Positions 32,093 to 44,389 of a stretch of 64,000 nt of DNA are shown here, piece after piece. Below the pieces are notes generated by a model. That model had not been told where the DNA came from. It saw only the letters and a list, made by a program, of their open reading frames with translations, and ran no database searches. The position numbers and the translations under genes were made by a program. Source of the DNA: Notolepis coatsorum (taxonomy: Eukaryota; Chordata; Actinopteri; Aulopiformes; Paralepididae); NCBI GenBank assembly GCA_963971535.1, contig OZ020589.1, positions 92,693,182-92,757,181 of the forward strand, read 5' to 3'. Every line of letters starts with the position of its first letter. The first letter of the stretch is position 1.

Positions 32093-33240
32093 AACAACGG
32101 AAAACTGAGTTTTACTGAAAATGGTGGAGACTGGCGTCTCCAGGGTGGATAGGTGAAACGGAGCAAACGGAGCCTTTGGAAAACGTTAACATCATGACCA
32201 ATGCCCCTGTATTTTCTCTTAAATCAGGACCATGGAGAGATCCCTGCAGCCTGCCATCAGGTCAGTTCATATGAGCGCTTTTGCGTTGTTGTGTGGACAG
32301 AGATTAAAAAAATGTGTGGACAGGAATCCTTTGGGAAATGTGTTTTTTTTTTTTTTAATATCTGTGTATGTGTGTCCATTTAAGACGTTAAGTCATTATA
32401 TGTTTCATGGAAGTTTGACTTCACACATCCACCAACATCCGACCAAGTATTTCATGGTTATTTAAACAGTCCGCAACACGTTCAAGTGACAGCAAAGTGA
32501 TTTGTGTTCAAGTATACATAGATAGTTCATAAATCTTAGTTTAGTAAAATACTACCGTTATGTAATACTGTTGTAAAAATTTTTTTTAGTGTCCCTCAGT
32601 TTAAGAGGTTGGGGGGGGGGGGGGCTTCAGACAGTTCATAAAACATAGTTTAGTTAAAAATAAAAACCAATAGCGAGAGAGGGAAACGGATGAAAAGTAC
32701 AGTATGAGGAACTATAAATATATTTCATAATGAATGATATGCCAATATTAAATCAATGTGATGCTTTGAAAGCACAACAATTGCATTGGCAATCGATATT
32801 TACGTTAGAAAATACATGTATTGGGTTTAACGTGCAGGATAAAGGAGACTACTCCACCGTAGCCTCCCAGAGTTTCACCTTCACCTCGCTGAAGGTTGCC
32901 TATTCAACCCGTGGGCCTATGGTCCACAAGAGGCTGCCAGAAAATCTGCCCTGTTCCGTTTTTTAAAGTACCCGTGCTGTGATTGGCTGCAACAGGATTA
33001 CACCCACAAAAGTCACTCTGCCTCTGACGGAAAGTGTAGTATAGCTAAGCTAATGCTAACCATTTCATATATGTTTAAAGTTTGCTTTTATTTGTCACGT
33101 ATAAAGTACATGTACATTACAGTGAAATGCTTGGTTCTGTATGGGCCCCTGAGAATGTGCTTCATACAGTAAAGAAAGTAAGTAAAATAGGAATAAGTAC
33201 CAACACTATACAAATATACAAACTAAAGTACAATCTATAG
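32093..33240. other. No gene seen; LINE tail near the end
   Basis: Nothing is recognisable up to about 33065. From 33070 to 33235 the sequence resembles a fish LINE 3' end on the minus strand (TACATTACAGTGAAATGC). Confidence 0.45.
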
Positions 33241-34068
33241 TGTTTCCCCTAGGTTTCTTTTCAGGGGTGGTGGTAGGCCCCCAAAAATACTAGTGTTGTC
33301 GCGGGGCGTGCGTGTCACAGATACGTGGTGTCAACAGTGTCGTCATAGACGCGCGCAGTAAGGCGGTTGTTAGTATCGGTGCATTTCTCTACACTGAGCT
33401 GAAATTAAACGATTGCACATAAATTAGGTAAATAAATATTAACAATATTTATTTACAACACATACATTTACTTATTTACAATTTTACATACAGTAGTGAC
33501 AACACACATATGAACTATTTACAATACAGGGACAGTGTTTCCCCACAGAATTGTGAGACTGGTGGGTGAACCTCGGACCCTCTAGGGGGGTCTGGGGGCA
33601 TGCTCCCCCGGAATTGTTTTTTTTTGTACATTTTAAAGTTAAATGCATCAATCTGGTGCATTTTTAGAGCAAAATAAAGAGGCCAGATATATGATGAACT
33701 TTGTGCTCAAAACACAAAATCGACTAGACTAGAGCATACATTTGAGCCATCAAAGAAATTAAGCAAAAGTGGTTACCTGTGTTGAACTGGTTTATTTTTT
33801 TGAAAATATTAAAAGATACTGGATTACTATTACGACTACTACCACTGCCAATACTACTGATACATCCCTATTGGCAATGTATCAGTCTAGGTAATTAATG
33901 GGGAACACTGAGAGAGGCACATACAACACTCATAACTATTTACAACCAGTGTCAGAGCGAGCGCGCCCAAGTTGTTCGGAAATTCTGAGTGCACACTGGA
34001 CGCTCTGACCAAATAGTCAGTTTATCAGAGCGGAGCAGATTGTGTGAATTTATTAACTCACCTTAACT
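33241..34068. mobile_element. CAGTGTTTCCC-family hAT-like fragments
   Basis: TAGTGTTTCCCCTAGG at 33241 and CAGTGTTTCCCC at 33532 are two starts of this family. The matching end GGGGAACACTG is at 33901-33910. Target duplications are not clear, so the borders are approximate. Confidence 0.5.
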
Positions 34069-34226
34069 AGGGCCCTATGAAATCCGTTTTTATCTTTTCC
34101 TGTTTTCGGATATGAATTTTCCTGTTTTCGGATTTCTCTGTTTTTAATTGTCCCGTTTTCGGATTTCTCTGATTTAATATTTTTTCCTTTTTGATTTAAC
34201 AAAAAAAACAATACAGAATTATGTTT
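34069..34226. mobile_element. hAT MITE fragment (TAGGGCCCTATGAAATCC)
   Basis: It resembles the end of the MITE at 36531-37558 (TAGAGCCATATGAAATCCG). The TTAA element at 34227 follows, and no matching second end is found after 50621. Confidence 0.5.
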
Positions 34227-34356
34227 TTAACACTTTGATCGCCGGGGTTAAATTCATAATTTACCATCCCTCGCCAGCCCTATTTAACATGGAGAAGTTC
34301 CCCTTCTTTGCAGGGCTATAACTTTTTAAATTGTATTGCTAAATTGACATTACTAT

Positions 34357-35615
34357 TAGGGATGCACGATATTGCTTTTTTGACACCGATACCGATAAAT
34401 TTATGCTCCTCAAGCCGATAACCGATATCGATAACCGATATTTATTGTATTATAAAACATTTTTAATGTATATATTTTTTTTTATCAATTTTTTTTTTAA
34501 CATGAAACAAAACATAGCACAATACAATAATAATACATAAAAAGACTTCCCAGGACAATAACTTAACACCAACTTAAATGTGACCTAACCAGACAACAGA
34601 AACAAAAGCCAAGACAACAGTTTTGACTGATAAAGTGACCATATTTATTTTTCCAAATGAAAATTCACAATCCGTCAACAGCTTGTGGTGCATCCAACCT
34701 AAGACGCTCAAAGCTTTTTGTTCTTCTTTTTTCAAAGCGGAGCCTTGATAAAGAGGCTTTGAGTGGACACATCACCACCACAACAACGGGTCACCTGCGG
34801 CATCACCATCATTAGCATAGTTTGCTAAATTAAAGAAGTTTGACAGAAGGGCAACCAGCCAGGCAGCGCCGTTATCTCACGGGACGAGTAGCTACATTAG
34901 TTAGCCAACAACCAGCCAGGCAACGCCGTTATCTCCCGGGACGAGTAGCTTCATTAGTTAGCCAGCAACCAGTCAAGCTAACGTTAGCATTCGGGAGATC
35001 CAGCAGCTTGTCGATGTGCTAATAGCCTCAGCAACCTAACGTTAGCTGGCTCCAGCTCGACAAGCTGCTGGAGCCAGCTAACGTTAGCTTGCTGAGGCTA
35101 TTAGCACATCGACAAGCTGCTGGATCTCCGCGACGCTGAACTGCATGCGCCGGTCTGTCTGTCCGTCGTGGCGGTGGTGATGCCGCAGATGACCCGTCGG
35201 GCTGGATGTATTGCAAGTTGTTGCCCTTTTCCCTCCTTCTGGAACGTCTGCATTGCATTTATTACAAATAGCAAGCGATCTTTTTACTCTGAAACTCAGA
35301 GTACCGACGCGGCCATCTTTGTTGTTAACTTGCGTGGCTACGTCACAGCCAAGTAAGGGAGCGCTGGATTTGTGTAAAACGCCCTGTTCCTAAACCACAC
35401 GCTGTCAGTCGTAGCACAGTACTGACAAAACGGGAGGAGCCTTTAGTCAAAACAAACGCACTTCATTCCAATTCACCCACACGGCATTTTTTTTTACCAA
35501 AAAATATATTAAATTATCGGAGCTATTAATAACGTTATCGAGTTTATCGGGATGACGTCATAATTGCTGATATCGGCCCGATAATTATCGGCCCGATAAT
35601 TATCGTGCATCCCTA
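34357..35615. mobile_element. hAT MITE, TAGGGATGCACGATA family (1259 bp)
   Basis: Termini TAGGGATGCACGATA / TATCGTGCATCCCTA with an 8-bp duplication ATTACTAT (34349-34356, 35616-35623). It contains a 64-bp tandem duplication (34850-34975) and a long palindrome (34992-35128). Confidence 0.94.
34992..35128. repeat. Long near-perfect palindrome
   Basis: Arms of about 60 bases carry GATCCAGCAGCTTGTCGATG and its complement and meet around AGCTCGACAAGCTGCTGG. TAACGTTA octamers occur in both arms. Confidence 0.9.
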
Positions 35616-36329
35616 ATTACTATGGCCCATTCAACGTCCTATATCTATTGTTCAGGGTGTAGCAACGTTATAACTTTTCATTCACATATTCATACAAAAA
35701 TACGGTCTAAAGTATAAGTGTTTTTATCGTTTTCTGCAGCTTTCTCCAGAACTTGATTTATAGCCCCAAATGCATTATATTGATGATGAAATACAGTTTG
35801 ATAGGAATCTGTGCGAGATAAAAAATTTCAACTGGACGTGCTTCTAGGAGTTGCTAAGTATGATCTGATGTTGACCGGATGGGCGGGGGGTCGTTTATAA
35901 TTCCATGGGCAACGTTATATCATTCATCTAGTGTGGGTGATATGATCATTAGAGCAGTTAGTAAAGAACACGTTGAAAAATAACGCTGGATCTTACCGTA
36001 TCTTCCTCGCGCCGTTGGACTATGAGCGTGGAACTGAAATATTCCTATTATGGGATGTAGAAATATCCGATCCATTTCCAGGTTGTATAATAGTTAGGGG
36101 TGCACCGATATGAAAATTGGCCACCGATACCGATACCGATTGTTCAACTAACACAATCGGCCGATACCGATACCGATACCCAGGGCCGCCTGGGAGAAAT
36201 GCGAGGCCCTGTGCGAGATTTATACAGTCAACATATTCTTAAATAATAGCGCTGCCCGAGGCTGGGCATGATACAGTCAACATATAGCAAGAGAGAGAGC
36301 GAGAGAGAGCTCCCGTTCTACAGTCAATA

Positions 36330-36530
36330 TACAGTGTACAGAGAGAGAGAGAGAGAGACACATTGGAAAGAAATTGAAATGCTATTTGGCCCTAAACAGA
36401 GAGTACACAGTGGCAGAATACCTGAGCACTGTGACTGAAGATCCTTGACTAGGTACAGACTCAGCGAGCACAGCCTAGCCATCGAGAAAGGCCGCCATAG
36501 GCAGACTGTGTGTTAGAAAGAGAGAGAGAG
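36330..36530. repeat. Direct duplication, unit 1 (unit 2 at 37652-37850)
   Basis: About 200 bases from GA repeats through TGCTATTTGGCCCTAAACAG to AGACTGTGTGTTAG recur almost exactly at 37652-37850. The units are separated by GA/GT-rich linker and the nested MITE. The segment has some LINE-like reading sense but no firm domain. Confidence 0.8.
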
Positions 36531-37558
36531 TAGAGCCATATGAAATCCGTTTTATTATTTTCCAAATTCCATTTAATTTTTTCCCAAATTCCGTTTTTTC
36601 CGTTTTAATATTTCAGAATTCTGTATTTTGCTTTTTATGCTCATTTTACCATCAGAAATAGTGTCTAATAAGTGGGAATGAATAAATGTCTACAATTGAA
36701 TATGATATAACAGTCCATTTAATGTTTTTAAGTGCTGCAACTCAGAAATACAGTTACATTTTACACAATACTTTTCAAATAATATTGTGACAAAATAAAA
36801 ATACACATTTCAAGTGTAAACAATAGATACAGCTAGCTACTACTGACATTATCACAATGTCAGTAGCCTAGCTATATCTATTTTATTGTGATGAAATATA
36901 GTAATGCATAATTTAGGCACCTTTAGTTTAGTTTATTTCGTTTATAAAGGACAGTGTATAATGACAATAGTTTGCATTAAACAAATGGATTGCACCAGAT
37001 TTAGCAAGAAGCTATCATTTCCATATATAGTCCTATGTACTGTAAAACGTTTCATAGCTATTTAAGTTTATTTCGATTATAAAGGGCAGTGTATAATGAC
37101 TCGTTTGCATTAAACAAATGGATGGGTGCACTAGATTTAGCAAGAAGCGATCATGTCCTAACGCTATTTAATCACAAATTGTGTCGCAAGTGTTTTTGTG
37201 GCTCCAGTCCACGGAACGTTGACAGAATTAGCAAAACACCTTATCGCCGGAGGCATAAAAGTCATTAGGATACTGCTCTGCTCTGAATTGAGGGCTTATT
37301 GGGGAATTTATTAGCTTCTTGACGATGTAAACACCAAAGCAGCGAGACGCTTGGGAGACTGCCTGTGTTGTGTGTAACCCGCTCTAGCGTCCGCCTCCCC
37401 GGTCGCGTGTGCACCAAGCGTTCCACCCAAAAACGGAATTTCAGTCCAGATTAGGCCAAATTCTGCAATATTCCACGTTTTGCAGTTGATTCCATTTTTA
37501 TTGGTCAATTCCGCGATTCCGTCCGCGATTCCGTGAACGCGGATTTCATATGGCTCTA
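36531..37558. mobile_element. hAT MITE, TAGAGCCATATGAAATCC family (1028 bp)
   Basis: Termini TAGAGCCATATGAAATCCG and its inverse. The 8-bp duplication AGAGAGAG (36523-36530, 37559-37566) is real but sits in a GA repeat, so its exact limits are ambiguous. Confidence 0.85.
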
Positions 37559-37651
37559 AGAGAGAGAGCATGTGTGTTTGTCGTGTGTGTGTGTGTTAGA
37601 GAGAGAGCATGTATGAGAGATCCAAAAGGACAAAGATCAACACTTAAATCC

Positions 37652-37850
37652 AAAGAGAGAGAGAGAGAGACACACATTGGAAAGAAATTGAGATGCTATT
37701 TGGCCCTAAACAGAGAGTACACAGTGGCAGAATACCTGAGCACTGTGACTGAAGATCCTTGACTAGGTACAGACTCAGCGAGCACAGCCTAGCCATCGAG
37801 AAAGGCCGCCATAGGCAGACTGTGTGTGTTAGAAAGAGAGAGAGAGAGAG
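37652..37850. repeat. Direct duplication, unit 2
   Basis: Counterpart of 36330-36530, uninterrupted here and followed by the same GA/GT linker and the GAGAGATCCAAAAGGAC segment that precedes it, so a unit of about 290 bp was duplicated in tandem. Confidence 0.8.
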
Positions 37851-38696
37851 AGAGAGCATGTGTGTTTGTCGTGTGTGTGTGTGTTAGAGAGAGAGCATGT
37901 ATGAGAGATCCAAAAGGACAAAGATCAACACTTAAATCCAAAGAGAAGAGGGTCTATACCAGAGAAAACAAAGCAGCAAGGAGCCAATGGCCGACATCAG
38001 CTAAATAGGCTAGCCAGGTACTGTGCCACCAGGCCACACACAGCTTTGGCCAACGGCCCAACGCTACCCAAGCTACACAAACGACCAAGACATTCACACA
38101 CAGTACATGTCGTATCTCCAAATGTTGTGAAGTAACGTATGTTTTGCCTGGAAAAAAACATCGTTATTAACAAAACATTCGGGAGGGGAAGGAAGGAAGA
38201 GTGGGGTAATGTCATTACATTTTCATTCATCTTACCTGCACCAAGGAACGCAGGGCGAAAGGCCGCAACACAGGTCTCCACGTTGACGAAAGGCCTCTCG
38301 CTGGCGGGACAAAAAGAAGCTATGCTATGGCCGGAGCCTTGTCATGGTGCAGGCCCGACTACATCTTCTGTCAAAGATGATGTCGTAGTCAGAGTGCCAG
38401 AACCCCCTGCTATTCTCACGGCTAATGTCAATGGTCGTAGCACAAGCTAACAGCTAACTCTAGGCTAACTGATAGCATCAAACTAACGTGCGCAGCCGGC
38501 AGCTAACGTCGTAGCTAAACAGCTAACTGGCTAACAGTTAGCTCAACCCGGCTATCGCTAACCATTAGCTAACGCAGAAGCAAGCTATGCGGCTACCACT
38601 GAAACTGTACAACATGAGAAAAGCAATACAGGTGCTGACACCAGGCCACACACCGTTAGCTACTAGTACTACAACAGCTAGTCGGCCAGTTTGGCT

Positions 38697-38732
<36 letters not shown>

Positions 38733-40191
38733 ACGGCGGGAATAGAATAGGTTGCATGAACTCACCATAACGCAGTATCAATGGTAAAGTTGGAAGGAGA
38801 CTTTCTTGGCCCACGGTGTAATTTCTTCTGATCCATGCTGCTTTTGAAAAGACATCCACTCGCTCCTCTGAATAGCGCTGAATTAGATCCCTGTACCTCG
38901 TGGGTCCGAGAAGAGCCCGGAAACACTATTCTAAAATCTGTAGAGCAGCAGAGCCGCAGAAACCGGAACACTGCAGTCTGCAGAGCCGCAGAGGCAGGAA
39001 CAAGTCAGACACATTCTACAAACGTGTCTAATGTGAAATATATAAGCATATAAGCAAAACTAGATTTTAGGTCTGTGATGAAAAAGGGCCTCGCGGGAAG
39101 GGGGGCCTCGCAAAAAAAATAAAAATTAAATAAAATAATAATCTTTATTTATTTTTTATTTTTTGCGAGGCCCCCCTTCCCGCGAGGCCCTGTGCGACCG
39201 CACTGCTCGCACACCCCCTGAGGCGGCCCTGCCGATACCGATACTTGTGGCAAAAAATAAGTATTTGTAATTTTTTTTAATATTTTTTATTTAGATTTTT
39301 CTTATTTTTTTAATGAAACTACTGTATATTTGTATTTGTGTTTGTATTTGTAGGCCTCTTTACTTACTTAAAAAAAGGAAACATCAAGAAATATGTTTAT
39401 GGTATCCTTATCCCTCTCCCAGTATCGTCTGGCGGCCTGCAGAGGGATACTATTTTCTCAACCAGAGCTTTCAACCAATGCAATGGAACCATTCTGGCGG
39501 CCTGCAGCGGGATACTATTCTCTCAACCAGAGCTTTCAACCAATGCAATGGAACCATTTTGATTGACAGTCGATTCGGCCAATTACGCCACACCGCTAGC
39601 ACCCACCTCCTGCTGTTCTTACCACCAATCGGCAAGCGTTTATTCATTTTCTACTTCGGGGCATGCCGCCATTGATCTGCTTGCGAGAATGCGAGTCAAA
39701 CTCAGAACCACAACAAGCTAACGTTAGCTGCCCGGCAGTGCCCGCCGACCAGCGCGCTCCACAGGATGGCCAAACGAGACACAATGATTTTACTGCAACA
39801 AATGTTATAATAAAACAAAGCCTTTCTATACATTTGTCTGGTTGAAAACTTTATTAACAGATTGCAGAATGGGTAGTTGGGTACGGAATGGAACCGAGCT
39901 ATGAACGGCTTGCTTGCTATCTTCGGGTAAATACTATGCTGATGTAATTGAACGTGTAACTAACTATATAACGTTAATGCCACAAAACGAATGTTTGTGT
40001 CATTTTAACAGCAGATACTTTCTTAAATGCCATCTTCCCGACAGAGCGGTGTTGATGGGGAGCTCTGATGGGTTCGCTTGGTTGTGTTATTAGCATTGAA
40101 CAGCTAACCGAAAGCTAGCGTTAACTAATGTTAAAGGTTTAGCCATAACGTTACGTTGGCTAAAGTTGGGGCTATTCATAATCCAGCAATA

Positions 40192-40245
40192 ATGGCTGCA
40201 GACCTGCAAGCAAAGTACAGCAAGTTGGCAAAGGAGTATTCCAAC
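40192..40245 (+). pseudogene. ppp1r21: PPP1R21-like first-exon fragment captured in a hAT
   Basis: ATG at 40192 opens MAADLQAKYSKLAKEYS followed by NINH. From memory, vertebrate PPP1R21 (KLRAQ motif protein, an endosomal protein phosphatase 1 regulatory subunit) begins MASAELQGKYQKLAQEYSK. About 13 of 18 residues match, in the same order and at the very N-terminus. The sequence after TCCAA (CATAAATC) looks like a decayed GGTAAATC donor. It sits in about 350 bases of the 13-kb hAT that are absent from the sister at 27291-28298. Not a functional gene; identification is from pattern memory. Confidence 0.5.
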
Positions 40246-40366
40246 ATAAATCACATTTTCACCAGTAACGTTAGTCTTCTGCCTCCCGGTAGCTCATGCT
40301 GCAACGGAATGGAACTGAGCTATGAACGGACTCAGAGTAATGCCTTGCTGCTATGGGTAGGCCTGC

Positions 40367-41568
40367 CAGGGCTGTACGTTAACTTTTTTTGCACATAGCA
40401 CTGGTGCTACAGAGGTTGATAGTTTTGTAGCACAGGCCAAAATCTTGTAGCACAAGTATAAAACGTGTTATATTTGTAACAGTCACAAATGTGCCTATTG
40501 TATTTGTGTTATTTAGTTGCAGTGCCATGTTTGGCTGTCATTTAGTATATCGCCATGTGTTATTATTACTATGATACTCTCATATGCTATTTTCAATTAA
40601 TATCATAAACAACATAAGGAATATTAGCATAATTTTGAGTGGACTGAAGGAATGAGTCAGCGTTAATAGTTTTAAATGCAAATAATTTATTGAAACATAG
40701 AAGTGGGGTCGGTTGGGACACACACACACACACACACACAATGGGGGACCCTGATGTAAACAAGACAAACGTCTTTCTCAGGTCTGCATCCCCTTAACAA
40801 TTGTGTGTATTGAGCCGTACTGTACCCATTCTGCAATCTGTTAAATAAAGTTTTCATTCATTCATTCACACACACTGTTTCAACTCACCACCCCCGCATC
40901 ATATTGTAGTCTAGTCTGTCTTCAAACTTCCACTCCTCTCGAAACTTGTTTATATTTGAATATCAACATTATCTGTCCATCCTCACACACACACACAGGG
41001 AAGGGGAGAGAGTGCCCCCCCATTTCCCTTTCCCCAGTCCACACTGTGTCTGCTGGCTCTGCCTCTGATCAGGATTAGCTTGTTAGCTTGCTAACGTTGT
41101 AGTGATTGTAATGGTACATAAACGTTAATTTCGGGCGATGTGCGCATAAAGGAATGGCGACGGTGCAAAGCATGTAGATGCATTTGACCCGTTGCGAGAA
41201 AAAAAAACCACCACGGACTTATTTCGGGACGTGTAGGCGCACTGCTGTGTTAACGCAGCAGTGCGCACGAACCGACCAACGCGCTGCTCTGCTTGCAGAA
41301 GGCGCACGGATAGGGCGGATAAATATGACTCGTCGAGTTGTCACAAGAGTTTTTTCAAAATAAGATTATCATATGCACCTGAACGTTGCTAGCTTTCGGA
41401 GCCTAGCTGGAGCTGCGCGTGGGCAGAAATGAGACCCGCTACAGGATTTTCAAAATAATAGTATCTATATGAACCGAATCCCTATCGCACCAGTGCTACT
41501 GAAGTAAATCCATCCATCGCACAGACCGCTGTTGCTGTAGCACGTGCAATATATATGTTGCACTGTAC
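40367..41568. mobile_element. hAT nested in the terminal repeat of another hAT (1202 bp)
   Basis: It begins CAGGGCTGTACG, lies between two copies of AGGCCTGC (40359-40366, 41569-41576), and splits the terminal repeat of the surrounding hAT. The right terminus (GTTGCACTGTAC) matches the left only weakly. It contains an AATC-LINE tail at 40741-40866, and its second half is related to 19662-20484. Confidence 0.75.
40741..40866 (+). mobile_element. Solo tail of the AATC-tail LINE
   Basis: ATGGGGGACCCTGATGTAAA through ACCCATTCTGCAATCTGTTA to short ATTC units. Only the last 125 bases of the LINE are present. Confidence 0.85.
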
Positions 41569-42893
41569 AGGCCTGCGCGATAAGCAATAAATCGATTAAT
41601 TGCAGCGATAATTAAAATTAATGCAATGATTTTGACGGGCGCGATTAATTGCTATTTGCGCGTTTGTTTTAATGAGGCGGAACCAGTACCCCTCGTCAGT
41701 CACTCCGTGTGGGGGGCCGCTGGCGTTACTAGAGCACAGCACGGGAGCTCCGTGGGGCACTAGCAACGCCACATAGCTTAACTACATTTCTCAATAGTGT
41801 TGCTCCTTTTAACCAAATAGCGTTCTTTGTAGTGTAACGTTAGCTATTTTTAGACCCAAGTAGTTACTCGCTACTGCCCGGAGAAACTGGACTGCTAAAT
41901 AAAGATTAAAGATCTAGTGTTGATGCTCATTCAATGCCAACAACATTAGCTAAATAGCTAACAAACGAAATACAACGTATAGCATAGCTACAACACAGAA
42001 TAACGTTAATACAATTACATGCATCATTGTTTACAATGAACGGGTGGGGCTAGTCAAAGGACTGGACACGGGGACAAGTTAAACATGAATTAATTTATTA
42101 TAACAGGTAATCGAGTTGCGCTCCCGTGCCTACGCACCGCAGGGCTATTCTATTCTATACGGCTTTGACGCTTCCTCCTCATCGTTGATTGCCTGTAGTA
42201 GCTGCATCTAACGTTAGTAGCTAACGTTAAAACTAACCTAAAGTTAGTTGCTCACCAACAATCTCAACATTTGTTTTATCATTAGCTCAAAAACACAACC
42301 GGACTAGACAAGTTGGCCGCTCATAGATGCTGCTAGGATAATAACAACAATACTTCCGCTCCGGTCGGTGGGCTTCAAAATAAAAGTCTAAAACACCGGA
42401 AAAGACGGAGCGGTGGGCTTCAAAATAAAGGTTTTGGGAAATAAATTTATCAAAAAAAAATTCTCTAACCGGTCGCAATAATATCGCTTATCGCGATATT
42501 TTCAGGGGCAATTAATCGCCCAGCAAAATGTGTTATCGTGGCAGGCCTAGCTATGGGTAATAATAATATGCTGATGTTATTGTCCGTGTAACACTAACTA
42601 TTAGGGCTGCAACTAGGGCTGGGCGATATGGCCTAAATATGATATCACGATATTTTCTGACCTTTCGGCGATACACGATACGCATCACGATGTTTTTCTT
42701 TTTTTCCCCAAACAATTCATTATGAGGCTTACCAAGACAGTATTTGAGTTTGCAAGCTAACATTAAAGACAAAATAAAATACCCATGCATTTAGCATTTT
42801 TATATTATATATTAGATTTAGATTATTGGATTATTAGATTATATATTGCATATATTTAGCAATGAGATATTATATGATTTAGATATGAAATAT

Positions 42894-43039
42894 GATGAAT
42901 TGAAAATGGGGGACCCTGATGTAAACAAGACTAAAGTCTTTCTCTGGTCTGCATCCCCTTAACAATTGTATGTATTGAGCTGTACTGTACCCATTCTGCA
43001 ATATGTTAATAAAGTTTTAAATCAATCAATCAATCAATA
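42894..43039 (+). mobile_element. Solo tail of the AATC-tail LINE
   Basis: The last 145 bases of the LINE, ending in five AATC units. Confidence 0.88.
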
Positions 43040-43088
43040 GGATTTTAGCATTTTTATGAAACTACTGTATATTTGTATGTCTCTAAAT

Positions 43089-43243
43089 GTTTTGATGAAT
43101 TGAAAATGGAGGACCCTTATGTAAAAAAGCCGAAAGTCTTTTTCTGGTCTTCATCCTCCAGTCAGTCCACTGTTGTTGTATTGAGCTGTACTGTATTGTA
43201 CCCATTCTGCAATCGTTAATAACGTTCATTCATTCAATCATTC
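43089..43243 (+). mobile_element. Solo tail of the AATC-tail LINE, older copy
   Basis: The same LINE end with more differences and ATTC units at the end, only 50 bases after the previous tail. Confidence 0.75.
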
Positions 43244-44037
43244 AGCCGGCAACAGAATAATTTTGATTGACAGTCGAGTCTGCCAATTACGTCACACCGC
43301 TTGTACCCGCCCTGCTGTTCTTAGCACCAATCGGCAAGCAGCGCTATTCTTTTTTTACATTCCTGAATGCCCTCCTTTGATTTTAACGAGAGCTCAGCTC
43401 AACGACAACAACAACAGCTCACCGCAGCCGACGAGTGATTACTAGCGCACCGCAGCATAACAACGAGGCATAATGATTTTACTGCAACAAATGTTATAAT
43501 AAAAGCCGTTCCATACATCTGTCTGATTGAAAACTTTATTAACAGACAGCAGAATGGGCACGCACAACTCGGCACGGACTGAGATATGAACAGTAACGCT
43601 TGCTATCTATGTGTCATCATCGGACGTTGCTATGTTTGGGTAAATACGCTGATGTGTAACTATATAACGTGTAACTATATAATGTTGATGCCACAAAACG
43701 AATGCCTTTGTTAATCATAAGTACTAACTTTGATGCAGTAATGTGTGTGTGGGAGCGGCGTTGTTCAAAAGTTTGAACGGGGTGGACCAGATTGACGCGA
43801 CACAATCCTCTTGGGCAAAACATCACGATATCCACGATACGTTAAAAAAGTGTATCGTTAATGAACTGTACCCGATATTTATATAATATCGTCATATCGC
43901 CCAGCCCTAGCTGCAACTAATGACTATTTTGGTAGTCGACTAATCTGCCGATTATTTTTTCGATTAGTCGACTAATCGAAAACCAATGTAAACAACAACA
44001 AAAAAAAAAAAAGGGATTTTTATTTTTATTTTTTTAA

Positions 44038-44196
<159 letters not shown>

Positions 44197-44389
44197 TGAT
44201 CCCATAGCAAATTAAAATAATGACTCATGAAACATTTGAATTTGGATCTTGCAACTTTAAATGAAATGTATTTGAAATGTTGAAGTCAAGAATACAGTCA
44301 GTCAGTGCATTGAGTCAAGTGCAATCACTCATAACAACTTAAGATAAATAAATTAAATAATACAAAATTGGAAGTGTAGTGCACTGTAC

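Larger units (their letters stand above)
36181..39231. mobile_element. hAT, CAGGGCCGCCT family (3051 bp)
   Basis: Both ends begin CAGGGCCGCCT (one inverted), and an 8-bp duplication CCGATACC lies at 36173-36180 and 39232-39239. Inside are a duplicated 200-bp segment, a nested MITE (36531-37558), and an open segment on the minus strand (about 38345-38240) ending at a GTGCAG/GTAAGA donor-like site. Near 39088-39193 arms of GGCCTCGCGGGAAGGGGGG form a hairpin. No transposase is recognised. Confidence 0.9.
40358..42549. mobile_element. hAT, TAGGCCTGC/CGATAA family (2192 bp with insert)
   Basis: Left end TAGGCCTGC (cut by a nested hAT, then CGCGATAAGCAATAAATCG at 41576 on), right end TTATCGTGGCAGGCCTA, with an 8-bp duplication GCTATGGG (40350-40357, 42550-42557). 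The interior has alternating GCGATTAATTGC motifs at both sides. Confidence 0.88.
42614..43909. mobile_element. hAT MITE, TAGGGCTGGGCGATAT family (1296 bp)
   Basis: Ends TAGGGCTGGGCGATATGG / ATATCGCCCAGCCCTA with an 8-bp duplication GCTGCAAC (42606-42613, 43910-43917) made from the terminal repeat of the surrounding hAT. It holds two AATC-LINE tails. Its interior (43260-43770) is shared with the TAGGGGTGCACCGAT family. Confidence 0.93.
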
